Below, in pieces: positions 47,526 to 57,628 of a stretch of DNA of 64,000 bases (position 1 is the first letter of the stretch; each line of letters opens with the position of its first letter). The position numbers and the translations under genes are program-made. The notes beneath the pieces were generated by a model that searched no databases, had not been told where the DNA came from, and was given only the letters and a program-made list of their open reading frames with translations. The DNA is from Asaia bogorensis (lineage in GTDB: Bacteria > Pseudomonadota > Alphaproteobacteria > CACIAM-22H2): positions 1-64,000 of the forward strand of contig CAMDLT010000001.1 of NCBI GenBank assembly GCA_945901855.1, in the 5' to 3' direction.

Positions 47526-50213
47526 TCAGGCAGCCTTGAGAAGACCGCGCAGCACGTAGGGCAAAATCCCGCCATGGCGGTAGTATTCGACCTCGTCCAG
47601 CGTGTCGATGCGGCAGAGCAGATCGACCATGACCTTCTCGCCCGAGGCGCGCGTGACCGTCATCTTGACCGTCATGCGCGGCTGGATGCCGCCCGCAATG
47701 CCGGCCAGATCGACCGTCTCCGATCCGTCGAGCTTGAGGGTCTGGCGCGTCGTGCCTTCCAGGAACTGCAAGGGCAGCACGCCCATGCCCACAAGGTTCG
47801 AGCGGTGGATGCGCTCGAAGCTCTCGACGACCACGGCCTTGATGCCCAGCAGCATCGTGCCCTTGGCCGCCCAGTCGCGCGACGAACCCGTGCCGTATTC
47901 CTTGCCCGCGAAAATCACCAACGGCGTGCCGCGCGTTTTGTATTCGACGGCTGCGTCGTAGATCGGCATCACTTTGCCTTCGGGCATGAGGCGCGCCATG
48001 CCGCCCGACGTGCCGGGCGCCGCCTCGTTCTTGAGGCGGATGTTGGCGAACGTGCCGCGCATCATGATCTCGTGGTTGCCGCGACGCGCGCCGAACGAGT
48101 TGAAATCGTCGGGGCGCACCTGGTGCTCGAGCAGGTAGTTGCCGGCCGGGCCGTCCTTTTTGATCGAGCCGGCCGGGCTGATATGGTCGGTCGTGATCGA
48201 ATCGCCCAGGATCGCCAGCGGGCGCGCGCCCTGAATGTCGGTGAAACCGCCCGCTTCCTTGGGCAGTTCGTCGAAATAGGGCGCGTGCTTGACGTAGGTC
48301 GAACCCGGCTGCCATTTGTAGGTGAGGCCCGCCGAGCTGCCCATGCGTTGCCAGTCGGCGTCGCCCTGGAAGACGTTGGCGTAGCGCTCGACGAACATCT
48401 TGCGCGTCAGCGTCTTGCGGATCGTGTCGGTGATCTCCTGGTTCGAGGGCCACACGTCCTTGAGATACACCGGGCCGTCGGTGCCCATGCCGAGGGGTTC
48501 GCTCGTGAGGTCCATGAGCAGCGAACCTGCGAGCGCGTAGGCGACCACGAGCGGCGGCGAGGCCAGATAGTTGGCCTTGACCTGCGCGTGTACGCGACCT
48601 TCGAAATTGCGGTTGCCCGAAAGCACGGCTGTAACCGTCAAGTCGCCGGAGTCGATTGCGTCGGACACCGCCTCGGGCAACGGGCCCGAATTGCCGATGC
48701 AGGTCGTGCAGCCATAGCCTGCAAGCGTGAAGCCGAGCTGGTCGAGCGGCGCTTGCAAGCCGGCCGCCACCATATAGTCGGTTACGACTTGGCTGCCGGG
48801 TGCAAACGAGGTTTTGACCCACGGCTGCACCTTGAGGCCTTTGGCGACCGCGTTGCGCGCCAGCAGGCCTGCGGCCACCAGCACGGCCGGATTCGAGGTG
48901 TTGGTGCAGGAAGTGATCGCCGCGATGACGACGTCGCCGTTCTTGAGCGTATAGTCGCCGCTTGCCACCTTGACGCCGTTCTTGGCGTTTTTGGGGCCCG
49001 ACAATTCCGGCAGCGCCTTCTCGAAACCTGCTTTCGCGGCCGAGAGCAGCACGCGGTCTTGCGGACGCTTGGGGCCGGCGAGCGAGGGTTCGACCGTCGA
49101 CATGTCGAGTTCCATCGTGTCGGTGAAGACCGGGTCGGGCGTGTTTTCGTCGCGCCACATGCCCTGCGCCTTCGCGTAGGCTTCGACAAGCTTGATGCGC
49201 GCGGCATCGCGGCCCGTGAAGGTCAGGTAGTTGATCGTTTCCTTGTCGACCGGGAAGAAGCCGCACGTGGCGCCGTATTCGGGCGCCATGTTGGCGATCG
49301 TGGCGCGGTCGGCGAGCGACAGCGAGTCGAGACCGGGGCCGTAGAATTCGACGAACTTGTTGACGACGCCCTTTTTGCGCAGCATCTGCGTGACCACAAG
49401 CACGAGGTCCGTCGCGGTCATGCCTTCGCGCAATTTTCCGTTCAGCTTGAAACCGACCACTTCTGGAATCAGCATCGACACGGGCTGGCCCAGCATCGCG
49501 GCTTCCGCTTCGATGCCGCCAACGCCCCAGCCGAGCACGGCCAGGCCGTTCACCATCGTGGTGTGGCTGTCGGTGCCGACCAGCGTGTCGGGATAGGCGT
49601 ACGTCGTGCCGTCGCCGTCCTGGGTCCACACGGTTTGGGCGAGATATTCGAGATTGACCTGATGGCAAATGCCCGTACCCGGCGGCACGACGCGGAAGTT
49701 CGAGAAGGCGGCGGCACCCCAGCGCAGGAAGGCATAGCGCTCGCCGTTGCGCTCGTACTCAAGCGCGACGTTTTTGGCAAAACTGTCGGCCTTGCCGAAA
49801 TTGTCGATCATGACCGAATGGTCGATCACCAGATCGACCGGCGACAGCGGGTTGATCTTTTTGGCATCGCCCCCCATGTCGACCATTGCGTCGCGCATGG
49901 CGGCCAAATCGACCACGGCGGGAACGCCGGTGAAATCCTGCATCAGCACGCGCGCCGGACGGTAGGCAATTTCGCGGCTCGATTTGCGCTCGGCAAGCCA
50001 GCCCGACATCGCCTTGACGTCGTCGACCGAAACCGTGCGCCCGTCTTCCCAGCGCAGCAGGTTTTCGAGCAGCACTTTGAGCGAGTTGGGCAGCCGTTCG
50101 ATGCCCTTGAGCCCGGCGGCAGCGGCCGCTTCGAGGCTGTAATAGCTGTAGTTTTTTCCGTCGACCGTCAAAGTGCGGCGTGTCTTGAGCGTGTCTTGTC
50201 CGAAACTTGGCAC
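47526..50213 (-). CDS. acnA: Aconitate hydratase A
   Basis: About 895 residues; the enzyme isomerises citrate to isocitrate. Two cysteine sites for the [4Fe-4S] cluster are present ([11 protein letters not shown] and [14 protein letters not shown]). So is the N-terminal [18 protein letters not shown] region. The C-terminal swivel domain contains [21 protein letters not shown] with the catalytic Ser. I prefer the GTG start at 50213, which follows AAGGG with nine bases between and gives the N-terminus [15 protein letters not shown] at 50219 is the alternative; the frame reaches 50273. The gene has its own terminator and stands apart from the TCA operon, as usual. Confidence 0.95.
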   Translation of the reverse strand: MPSFGQDTLKTRRTLTVDGKNYSYYSLEAAAAAGLKGIERLPNSLKVLLENLLRWEDGRTVSVDDVKAMSGWLAERKSSREIAYRPARVLMQDFTGVPAVVDLAAMRDAMVDMGGDAKKINPLSPVDLVIDHSVMIDNFGKADSFAKNVALEYERNGERYAFLRWGAAAFSNFRVVPPGTGICHQVNLEYLAQTVWTQDGDGTTYAYPDTLVGTDSHTTMVNGLAVLGWGVGGIEAEAAMLGQPVSMLIPEVVGFKLNGKLREGMTATDLVLVVTQMLRKKGVVNKFVEFYGPGLDSLSLADRATIANMAPEYGATCGFFPVDKETINYLTFTGRDAARIKLVEAYAKAQGMWRDENTPDPVFTDTMELDMSTVEPSLAGPKRPQDRVLLSAAKAGFEKALPELSGPKNAKNGVKVASGDYTLKNGDVVIAAITSCTNTSNPAVLVAAGLLARNAVAKGLKVQPWVKTSFAPGSQVVTDYMVAAGLQAPLDQLGFTLAGYGCTTCIGNSGPLPEAVSDAIDSGDLTVTAVLSGNRNFEGRVHAQVKANYLASPPLVVAYALAGSLLMDLTSEPLGMGTDGPVYLKDVWPSNQEITDTIRKTLTRKMFVERYANVFQGDADWQRMGSSAGLTYKWQPGSTYVKHAPYFDELPKEAGGFTDIQGARPLAILGDSITTDHISPAGSIKKDGPAGNYLLEHQVRPDDFNSFGARRGNHEIMMRGTFANIRLKNEAAPGTSGGMARLMPEGKVMPIYDAAVEYKTRGTPLVIFAGKEYGTGSSRDWAAKGTMLLGIKAVVVESFERIHRSNLVGMGVLPLQFLEGTTRQTLKLDGSETVDLAGIAGGIQPRMTVKMTVTRASGEKVMVDLLCRIDTLDEVEYYRHGGILPYVLRGLLKAA

Positions 50214-50385
50214 GGGCAAATTCCCTTCTGTTCTGGTGTCTTGCGGCGCAAAAAACGAACAAGGGAATAGCACGCCTGCTGCACAGATTGAAGTGCATCG
50301 CGGATTTGCCGACGGGGCGAAGGTAAACGCCTTTTTAACCTTTTGCCGGATATGGTTCTGGTCGTATTACGCCGAGGAAACCGCC

Positions 50386-52851
50386 ATTCGCCTATCGCTT
50401 GCTCACTCGTTGGACGGCTTGCGCGCGCGTGCGCAGCCGAAATTCGGCCGCGTCTTCAACGCGCGCCTCCAGCGCCGTGCGATGGCGGCATTCGGCGCGA
50501 TCGTCGTTCTGGGGATCGCGTGGCTGTTTGCGACAAATACCAAAGTCCATTACGAACAGGCCCAGACTGCAGCCCTCAACGAGGCGCAACTGCAAGTGCG
50601 CCTGCTCGAAGAGCATGTTGTGCGCTCGCTGGAAATTGCCGTCGTCTTGACCGGCGAGATCGCCCGCGAAAGCGAGGGACCGGATGCCGGTTCGGGCAGT
50701 TTCGCGCACCGTATCGATGCATATCGCGCGCTGATTGCGGGCGCCCGGAGCCTCGCTTTTTATGCGCCCGACGGACGGGCGGTGGCGAGCCGCGAGCTGC
50801 CGCCGCTGGCATCAGACCTTCGGAACCGGCTTATGCAGTCGCCGATCGGCAGCTTGGCGATCTTGCGCGATGCCGAGCCGGGCGTTCTGATCGTTGCCAG
50901 GCGCGTTACATCGGGGCTCTTGGTGCTGCATGTCGGGACCGACTATCTGTCCCGCGATTTCGAAAATTCGAAATCACGACCGATGGCGCTGCTTCTTCAA
51001 AATCGCGACGGAACGGCGTTGGCATCCTATCCGCCGTCCTATGCCGATCTTGCCGTGCAAACGCTGGCCGGGTCGCCGCCTGCCAATTGGTTTACAGCGC
51101 TCGGCGGCGGCTCGCGCGGCGCTTTTTTGGTTCAGCATGCGCTTGAAAACGTGCCGCTGCAGGCGGCCGCTTTGTACGATCACGAGAACTATCTTGGACC
51201 TTATCGCGAACTTGCGGCCAAACGAGCCCTGCGCGGCGCGGCCGTTTCGGCGGCGATGCTGGGTTTCGTGTGGCTTGTCGCCGCGCAATTCGGGCGCTTG
51301 GCGCGGCTCGATGCGGTGCGCTTGCGCCAGCGCGCGAAAATCATCGAATCGCGCCGACGCTTGCGCGAGATCATCGACGCAATACCTGCGATAGTGAATG
51401 CCAAAGACACGCATGGTCGCTACACGCTGGTGAACGCGTATCACGCGCGGGTCTTTGGAATTTCGCCCGATCAGGCGATTGGCCGCCGGCTCGAAGATTT
51501 TGTGGCGCCCGCCTTTGCCGCCGAAGTGCGCGCGCGCGAACAAGCGCGCATCCAGGCCGGAATCGGCGGCGGCAGCGAAGACACGTTCGTCGTGAATGGC
51601 CAGCCGCGCAGTTTTTACGCCAACAAAGTGCCGTTGCTGGATGCCGCTGGCAATGTCGAGGGGCTCGTGACCGTCGCGTTAGACGTGACGGACCTCAAAT
51701 CGGTCGAGCGCAAGGCGACGGCTGCCGAGGTGCTGCTGCGGACGGCCCTCGACTCCATTCCCGAAGGTTTTGCCATTTTTGACGACGACGACAAGCTTGT
51801 CATCGCCAATCGGCCCTATGCGCGGATGTTTTCTAGATTTGAAGATCCCGCGAAACTCGAAGGATTGACGTTTGCGGATATGGTGCGCTTGTCGATGCGG
51901 CTCGGCGAACCGCCCGAGCCGGGATTCGAGGGCGAAGTGTGGGTCGCCGAGCGCGTGCGCCGCCACCTCGAGATGTCCGCGGTTCCGGGCTTGCTGCAGA
52001 TTGCGGGCGGGCGTTGGGTTTCCACGCTCGAACGCCGCGTGCCGGGGATCGGCATCGTCGGCTTCCGTGCCGACGTGACGCAGGAGATCGAAACACAATC
52101 GGCATTGCGCCAAGCGCGCGACGCGGCCGAAGCCGCCAATCGCGCCAAGTCGCAGTTTCTGGCCAATATGAGTCACGAGCTGCGCACGCCGCTCAATGCC
52201 ATCATCGGATTTTCCGAAGTCATCGAAAGCGAGATGTTCGGCCCGGTCGGCAACAAACGCTATGCGGAATACGCGAGCGACATTGCGGCATCCGGGCGGC
52301 ATCTGGTGGCGCTGATCGGCGACGTGCTCGACATGTCCAAGATCGAAGCCGGCGGCTACGAGCTCGAAGAATCGCAATTCCACGTCGATGCGTGGCTTGC
52401 CGCCACGCTTGCCTTGATGCGCGGCCATGCGCACGCGCGCAGCCTGTTGCTGGCGGTCGACGCGGCCGCGCTCGAAGGTGCTGTCTTGCGCGCCGACAGC
52501 CGGGCCCTGCGCCAAGTCATGATCAATTTGCTGTCCAATGCGATCAAATTCAGTCCGACCGGCGGGCAAGTGCAGATCGAAGCGCGCGTAACGTCGGCAG
52601 CGCTCGAGATCGCCGTGCATGATGCGGGCATCGGCATTTCGCCCGAGGAACTAGCGCATGTGGCCGAACCGTTCCGGCAGGCGCAAGGCGTTGCAAAGCG
52701 GTTCGGCGGCACAGGGTTGGGCCTGTCGATCTCCAAGCGCCTGGTCGAACTGCATGGCGGGCAGTTGACCCTCGAGAGCAAGCTTGGCGCAGGCACGACC
52801 GTGCGGGTCGCGCTGCCACTCCATCGCGTCGTCGGCCGCGCCGCCGCCTGA
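50386..52851 (+). CDS. Membrane-bound PAS-domain sensor histidine kinase
   Basis: About 820 residues. Domains in order are: helix 1 (around 34-50), a periplasmic sensor of about 230 residues, helix 2 (around 280-300), a first PAS domain (around 323-440) and a second PAS domain (around 450-570). HisKA follows, with phospho-accepting His597 in SHELRTPLN. HATPase_c has its N box (INLLSNAIKFSP), DAGIGIS and GGTGLGLSISKR. No receiver domain is fused and no response regulator is adjacent. The start is uncertain: GAGGAA lies six bases before an ATT at 50386. The next candidates are TTG 50410 and GTG 50293. The frame runs further upstream but overlaps acnA. Confidence 0.85.
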   Translation: MRLSLAHSLDGLRARAQPKFGRVFNARLQRRAMAAFGAIVVLGIAWLFATNTKVHYEQAQTAALNEAQLQVRLLEEHVVRSLEIAVVLTGEIARESEGPDAGSGSFAHRIDAYRALIAGARSLAFYAPDGRAVASRELPPLASDLRNRLMQSPIGSLAILRDAEPGVLIVARRVTSGLLVLHVGTDYLSRDFENSKSRPMALLLQNRDGTALASYPPSYADLAVQTLAGSPPANWFTALGGGSRGAFLVQHALENVPLQAAALYDHENYLGPYRELAAKRALRGAAVSAAMLGFVWLVAAQFGRLARLDAVRLRQRAKIIESRRRLREIIDAIPAIVNAKDTHGRYTLVNAYHARVFGISPDQAIGRRLEDFVAPAFAAEVRAREQARIQAGIGGGSEDTFVVNGQPRSFYANKVPLLDAAGNVEGLVTVALDVTDLKSVERKATAAEVLLRTALDSIPEGFAIFDDDDKLVIANRPYARMFSRFEDPAKLEGLTFADMVRLSMRLGEPPEPGFEGEVWVAERVRRHLEMSAVPGLLQIAGGRWVSTLERRVPGIGIVGFRADVTQEIETQSALRQARDAAEAANRAKSQFLANMSHELRTPLNAIIGFSEVIESEMFGPVGNKRYAEYASDIAASGRHLVALIGDVLDMSKIEAGGYELEESQFHVDAWLAATLALMRGHAHARSLLLAVDAAALEGAVLRADSRALRQVMINLLSNAIKFSPTGGQVQIEARVTSAALEIAVHDAGIGISPEELAHVAEPFRQAQGVAKRFGGTGLGLSISKRLVELHGGQLTLESKLGAGTTVRVALPLHRVVGRAAA

Positions 52852-52867
52852 GGCGCCTTGCCGTCGC

Positions 52868-53821
52868 TTACTTTTGCAGGGCCCGCCACATTTCTTTGTC
52901 GCGCTGGGCGGTCCAGATACGCGGATGCGCAAGGCCCTTGGCTTCGTCGTAGGCGCGGCTGACGCAAAACGGCATGCAATGGTCGAAGATCACCCAATGG
53001 CCGTATTTGGGCGCCATCGCTTTGTAGGTGGCCGCGTAAACCGCGTTCAGCGACTTGCCGGACCTGACGCCTTTTTTGGCGTGGCCCAGCAGTTCGTGCA
53101 CGAACGCGCGCGTGCCCTCGATCGCCTTTTTCGATTGCGCGGGCGTTAGCATCGCTTCGCCGCGGCCGGGCACGAGCTTTTGCGGCTTCAGCGCCAGCAA
53201 AGCGTCGAGCGTCGAAGGCCATTGCGCCAGCTGCGCGTCGCCGCAATAGGGCGTTGCCCCTTCCTCGACCAGATCGCCCGCAAACAGCACTTTTTCCTTG
53301 GGCAGCCACACCACGCTGTCGCCGCGTGTGTGTCCGCCGCTGCCGGGCTGCAAAATCCGCACTTCTTTTTTGCCCAGATACAGCGTCAGCGACGTATCGA
53401 ACACGATGGTTGGCCAGGTGAGGCCGGGCACGCTGGCAGCGTTGCGGAACAGGCGCGGAAAGCGGCCGACTTCCGATTTCCAGTCCTGCTTGCCGCGTTC
53501 TTTGATCATCTCGAAGGTCGGGCGCGAGGCGACGATGTGCTCGGCCCCGTAGCCCGAAGCGCCCAGCACGCGCACCGCATGGTAATGCGTGAGCACCACG
53601 TACTTGACCGGCTTGTCGGTCACGGTGCGGATGTGGCGCACCAGCTCTTGCGCCATTTCGGGCGTCGCGCGCGCATCGATCACCATGCAGCTATCGTCGC
53701 CGATGACGACGCCCGAATTGGGGTCGCCCTCGGCCGTCAGGCAATAGGCGCCCTCGGCGAGTTTGACGAAGCTTTCTTTTTTCTCGTCGAGGTCGGCGGT
53801 CGAGGCGAATGCTTTGCCCAT
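52868..53821 (-). CDS. Metallo-beta-lactamase-fold hydrolase with altered HxHxDH motif
   Basis: This 317-residue protein of the quinoprotein-relay/SoxH-like MBL group has AEGAYCLTAEGDPNSGVVIGD in two parts near the N-terminus. VVLTHYHAVRVLGASGYGA stands at the usual HxHxDH position, GGHTRGDSVVWL supplies the next His, and LFAGDLVEEG supplies the bridging Asp. Standard enzymes show THxHxDHxGG, whereas here the Asp-His after the first pair is replaced by Val-Arg. AAGGAG lies six bases before the ATG at 53821. It follows queF on the same strand after 19 bases and may be cotranscribed with the queuosine genes, but its function is unknown. Confidence 0.78.
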   Translation of the reverse strand: MGKAFASTADLDEKKESFVKLAEGAYCLTAEGDPNSGVVIGDDSCMVIDARATPEMAQELVRHIRTVTDKPVKYVVLTHYHAVRVLGASGYGAEHIVASRPTFEMIKERGKQDWKSEVGRFPRLFRNAASVPGLTWPTIVFDTSLTLYLGKKEVRILQPGSGGHTRGDSVVWLPKEKVLFAGDLVEEGATPYCGDAQLAQWPSTLDALLALKPQKLVPGRGEAMLTPAQSKKAIEGTRAFVHELLGHAKKGVRSGKSLNAVYAATYKAMAPKYGHWVIFDHCMPFCVSRAYDEAKGLAHPRIWTAQRDKEMWRALQK

Positions 53822-53840
53822 GGAAAACTCCTTGAAAAAC

Positions 53841-54305
53841 CTAACCGCGCCCGCGATAGGCGGGAACGCCCTGCTCGGGCAGCCACAGGCCCTTGGGCGG
53901 CGCGCCCGTTTGCCAGAACACGTCGATCGGCATGCCGCCGCGCGGATACCAATAGGCGCCGATACGCAGCCATTTGGGCGCAAGCACCGCTACGATGCGC
54001 TTGGCGATATCGAGCGAGCAAGCTTCGTGGAACGCGCCGTGATTGCGGAAGCTCTGCAAAAACAGTTTCAGCGCCTTGGACTCGACCAGATATTTGCGCG
54101 GCACGTAGTCGAGCACGATGTGCGCGAAGTCGGGCTGGCCGGTGATCGGGCACAGCGACGTGAATTCGGGTGCCGTGAAGCGCACAAGATAATCGGTGCC
54201 CGGATGCGGGTTCGGCACGCGCTCGAGCGTGGCGGCTTCGGGCGAATCGGGAACGGCCGTCTCTTTGCCGAGCTGTTTCAGACCTGCATAGATGTTCTTA
54301 GCCAT
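53841..54305 (-). CDS. queF: NADPH-dependent 7-cyano-7-deazaguanine reductase (preQ1 synthase)
   Basis: This 154-residue tunnelling-fold enzyme reduces the nitrile preQ0 to preQ1, the step before insertion into tRNA. The catalytic Cys52 lies in [10 protein letters not shown], with Asp59 in the same motif. The QueF NADPH signature is present as [19 protein letters not shown] (conserved ESKSLKL-like helix), and HEACSLDI contributes the substrate-binding Glu. Its length is that of the short, unimodular subfamily. The start overlaps the 3' end of tgt by eight bases. Confidence 0.95.
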   Translation of the reverse strand: MAKNIYAGLKQLGKETAVPDSPEAATLERVPNPHPGTDYLVRFTAPEFTSLCPITGQPDFAHIVLDYVPRKYLVESKALKLFLQSFRNHGAFHEACSLDIAKRIVAVLAPKWLRIGAYWYPRGGMPIDVFWQTGAPPKGLWLPEQGVPAYRGRG

Positions 54306-55419
54306 CGTTCTTCAATCCTTGGCGTTGCGCGAATTCGCTGCGGAACGTCGCGAGGCGACCCAGCACGATCGCCGCGCGCAAGTCGCGCATCAAACTCTGA
54401 TAATAGGCAAGATTATGCCATGTCAGCAGCATCGGGCCCAAAATTTCGCCCGCCCGAATCAGATGGTGCAGATAGGCGCGCGAAAAACGCGTGCAGGCCG
54501 GGCAGGCGCATGCGGGGTCGAGTGGCGCATCGTCCTCGGCGAATCGCGCGTTGCGCAAATTGAGCGTGCCGTTGCACGTGAAAGCCTGGCCCGTGCGGCC
54601 CGAGCGCGTGGGCAGCACGCAATCGAACATGTCCACGCCCAACGCCACGGCCGCGACGATATCCTGCGGCTTGCCGACGCCCATCATGTAGCGCGGTTTG
54701 TCCGCGGGCAGATGCGGCGTGGTTGCGGCCAGCGTGCTTTCGCGCTCGTCCTTGGGTTCGCCCACCGCAAGCCCGCCAATCGCGTAGCCGTCGAAGCCGA
54801 TACCGGCCAGCGTCTTGGCGCTCTCTTCGCGAAGATCGGCGTAGGTCGAGCCCTGCACGATGCCGAAAATCGCGTATCCCGGCCGTTCGACGAAAGCCGC
54901 GCGGCTGCGTTTGGCCCAGCGCATCGACAGATGCATCGACGTCGCCGCGACGTCCGGTGCGGCCGGATAGGGCGTGCATTCGTCGAACGCCATCGTGATG
55001 TCGGAATCGAGCAGATGCTGGATCTGGATCGAACGTTCGGGCGTGAGCGTGTGTTTGGAGCCGTCCAGGTGCGACTGGAACGTGACGCCCGTTTCGTCCA
55101 TTTTTCGCAGGCCCGACAGCGAAAACACTTGGTACCCGCCGCTGTCGGTCAGGATCGGCTTGTGCCAGTCCATGAACGGATGCAGGCCGCCGCGCGCGGC
55201 CACGCGCTCGGCACCGGGGCGCAGCATCAAATGGTAGGTGTTGCAGAGCAGGATCTCGGCGCCCGTTGCGGCAACGCTGTCGGGCATCATGGCTTTGACG
55301 GTCGCGGCCGTACCGACGGGCATGAAAGTCGGCGTTTCGATGGCTCCCCTTCCGGTCGAGACGCGCCCGCGCCGGGCGGCGCCGTCCGTTGCTAGCAGTT
55401 CGAATCCGAATTTTTTCAT
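54298..55419 (-). CDS. tgt: tRNA-guanine transglycosylase
   Basis: This 373-residue enzyme swaps the guanine at the wobble position of GUN tRNAs for preQ1. It has the substrate-pocket segments [13 protein letters not shown] and [12 protein letters not shown]. The catalytic Asp is in AFDECTPYP and the nucleophile is in [15 protein letters not shown]. The zinc site is [17 protein letters not shown]. Length is normal. It overlaps queA upstream (ATGA) and queF downstream. Confidence 0.97.
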   Translation of the reverse strand: MKKFGFELLATDGAARRGRVSTGRGAIETPTFMPVGTAATVKAMMPDSVAATGAEILLCNTYHLMLRPGAERVAARGGLHPFMDWHKPILTDSGGYQVFSLSGLRKMDETGVTFQSHLDGSKHTLTPERSIQIQHLLDSDITMAFDECTPYPAAPDVAATSMHLSMRWAKRSRAAFVERPGYAIFGIVQGSTYADLREESAKTLAGIGFDGYAIGGLAVGEPKDERESTLAATTPHLPADKPRYMMGVGKPQDIVAAVALGVDMFDCVLPTRSGRTGQAFTCNGTLNLRNARFAEDDAPLDPACACPACTRFSRAYLHHLIRAGEILGPMLLTWHNLAYYQSLMRDLRAAIVLGRLATFRSEFAQRQGLKNDG

Positions 55420-56447
55420 CGTGCGCGCTCCAGAAGCGTCGCGTCGCCATAGCTGAAAAACCGGTATTGCCGCGCGATCGCGTGCGCATAGGCGGCTTTC
55501 ATGCGCCCCAGCCCCGCGAAAGCCGACACCAGCATGAACAGGGTCGATTTGGGCAGATGAAAATTGGTGAACAGCATGTCGACTGCGCGAAACGCGAATC
55601 CCGGCAGGCAATAGAGCTGCGTTTCGCCCGCCCACGGCACCAGTCTGCCGCCATTGTCGCGTGCGACCGTTTCGAGCACACGCAGCGGCGTGGTGCCGAC
55701 CGAAACGATGCGCCCCCCCGCCGCTTTTGCGGACTCGATCGCCGCGATCGCGGCGCCCGATACCTCGCCCCATTCGGCGTGCATCGTGTGGTCTTCGACG
55801 TTTTCGCTTTTCACCGGCAAAAACGTGCCAGCGCCGATATGCAGCGTCAGCGCTTGGCGCTTGATGCCCGCAGCGTCGAGGGCAGCGAGCAAGCCTGGCG
55901 TGAAATGCAGGCCTGCCGTCGAAGCCGCGACGGCGCCAAGTTTGTCCGCCCAAACGGTTTGATAGTCGTTTTCGTCGTCCTGGTCGGGTGCCAGGCGTTT
56001 GATATAGGGCGGCAGCGGCATGGCGCCGAAACGTTCGATCGCCGCCATCAGCGTCGGACCCGCCTGGTTGAAGACAAAACCGATATCGCCGCTGTCCGAC
56101 TTGTCGGCAACATCGGCGCAGAATCCCGCGCCGAACTCGACGCGGTCGCCGAGTTTAAGTCGTTTCGAGCCTTTGACGAACGCGCGCCAGCTGCGCGCGT
56201 CGATGCGTTTATGGAGGGTCGCCTCGATTTTCGCCGTACCGCGCAGACCAAAGAGCCGCGCCTTCAGCACGCGCGTGTCGTTGTAGACCAGCAGATCGCC
56301 CCGCCGCAGCAGCCTTGGCAGGTCGCCGATCGTGCAGTCGGCAAGCGCATCGCCGACATGGAGCAGACGCGCCGAATCGCGCGGGCTTGCCGGGTGCTGG
56401 GCGATCAGGTCGGCAGGCAGATCGAAATCGAAATCGGACAGCTTCAA
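55416..56447 (-). CDS. queA: tRNA preQ1 S-adenosylmethionine ribosyltransferase-isomerase
   Basis: This 343-residue enzyme transfers and rearranges the ribose of SAM onto preQ1 in tRNA to form epoxyqueuosine. Family motifs include [65 protein letters not shown] and [17 protein letters not shown]. The start is a TTG at 56447, preceded by GGAG. It overlaps the queG stop as TTGA, so its translation depends on queG. No better ATG exists in this frame near the family N-terminus. Confidence 0.95.
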   Translation of the reverse strand: MKLSDFDFDLPADLIAQHPASPRDSARLLHVGDALADCTIGDLPRLLRRGDLLVYNDTRVLKARLFGLRGTAKIEATLHKRIDARSWRAFVKGSKRLKLGDRVEFGAGFCADVADKSDSGDIGFVFNQAGPTLMAAIERFGAMPLPPYIKRLAPDQDDENDYQTVWADKLGAVAASTAGLHFTPGLLAALDAAGIKRQALTLHIGAGTFLPVKSENVEDHTMHAEWGEVSGAAIAAIESAKAAGGRIVSVGTTPLRVLETVARDNGGRLVPWAGETQLYCLPGFAFRAVDMLFTNFHLPKSTLFMLVSAFAGLGRMKAAYAHAIARQYRFFSYGDATLLERAR

Positions 56448-57556
56448 GCAAGGCTCCACTCGGCGCGTACGGCGGCGTCGGTTTCGCAGACCAAGCGGCT
56501 TCGCGCAAGGGCCGCGAAATCCGCTGCCGCCATCAACGCATGCAGCGCAAAGGCAGCCATCGCGCGCACCAACGGCGAGGCATCGTCGATCAAGGCTCGG
56601 GCGCTTGCCGCCAGGGCCGGATCGCCGCTGTTGGCAATGGCGATCAAAACATTGCGCACGAACCGGTCGCGCCCGATGCGCTTGATCGGCGAGCCCGCAA
56701 AGCGGGCGCGAAACGCCGTGTCGTCGAGGCGCGCCAGTTCCGCCAGCGACGGACGTTCGAGATCGGCCCGCGCCTTGAAATCGGACAGGGCGGTGGGTTT
56801 GGCAAATCTGTTCCACGGGCAAACGGCCAGGCAATCGTCGCAGCCATAGATGCGATTGCCCATAGGCGCGCGAAACTCGCGCGCGATATGGCCTTTGTAT
56901 TCGATCGTGAGGTACGAGAGGCAACGGCGCGCATCGAGTTTGTAGGGGGCGGGAAACGCCTTCGTCGGGCAGATATCGAGGCACGCGCTGCACGTGCCGC
57001 AATGGTCGCTGCCGGCGGCGTCCGGCGCCAAATCGAGCGTCGTGAACACCACGCCCAAAAACAGCCACGAGCCGAACTCGCGCGACACCAGGTTCGTGTG
57101 TTTGCCCTGCCAACCGAGGCCCGCCGCCTGCGCAAGCGGCTTTTCCATTACGGGGGCGGTATCGACAAACACTTTGCAGTCGCCGCCTTGCGCCTGGCAC
57201 AGCCAGCGCCCGAGCGCCTTGAGCCGTTTCTTGAGCGTGTCGTGGTAGTCGCGATGGCGCGCATAGACCGAAATCGTACCCGCCGATTTGTGGTGCAGAT
57301 CGTCCAGCGGATCGTGCGCGGGCCCGTAATTGGCCGCGAGCACGACGACGCTGCGCGCCTCGGGCCACAAGGTTCTGGCATCGGCGCGTCGATCGGCGTT
57401 GGCGGCCATCCAGCCCATATCGCCCTGCATGCCGGCCGCCAAAAACGCCGCCAACCCCGCTTTGGCTTGCGGCAATGCCGTGGCGGCCGCAAACCCGACC
57501 GCGTCGAACCCAAGCGACAGGGCTTTGTCGCGGATGGTTTGTAAAATGCTTGTCAT
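56444..57556 (-). CDS. queG: Epoxyqueuosine reductase
   Basis: This 370-residue cobalamin-dependent iron-sulfur protein makes the last step, from epoxyqueuosine to queuosine in tRNA. Two ferredoxin-like [4Fe-4S] motifs are present (HCGTCSACLDICPTKAF and YGCDDCLAVCPWN). The proposed catalytic Asp lies in VDTAPVMEKPLAQAAGLGW. The C-terminal HEAT-like repeat region (LDDASPLVRAMAAFALHAL) binds the tRNA. The ATG at 57556 is the first gene of the queG-queA-tgt-queF string. Confidence 0.94.
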   Translation of the reverse strand: MTSILQTIRDKALSLGFDAVGFAAATALPQAKAGLAAFLAAGMQGDMGWMAANADRRADARTLWPEARSVVVLAANYGPAHDPLDDLHHKSAGTISVYARHRDYHDTLKKRLKALGRWLCQAQGGDCKVFVDTAPVMEKPLAQAAGLGWQGKHTNLVSREFGSWLFLGVVFTTLDLAPDAAGSDHCGTCSACLDICPTKAFPAPYKLDARRCLSYLTIEYKGHIAREFRAPMGNRIYGCDDCLAVCPWNRFAKPTALSDFKARADLERPSLAELARLDDTAFRARFAGSPIKRIGRDRFVRNVLIAIANSGDPALAASARALIDDASPLVRAMAAFALHALMAAADFAALARSRLVCETDAAVRAEWSLA

Positions 57557-57628
57557 GACAATCAGCGGGGGCCTTGCGCGGCGGGGGGCATCGGTGAGAT
57601 TCTTGCATCGTTCGGGATCGACTTGGCA

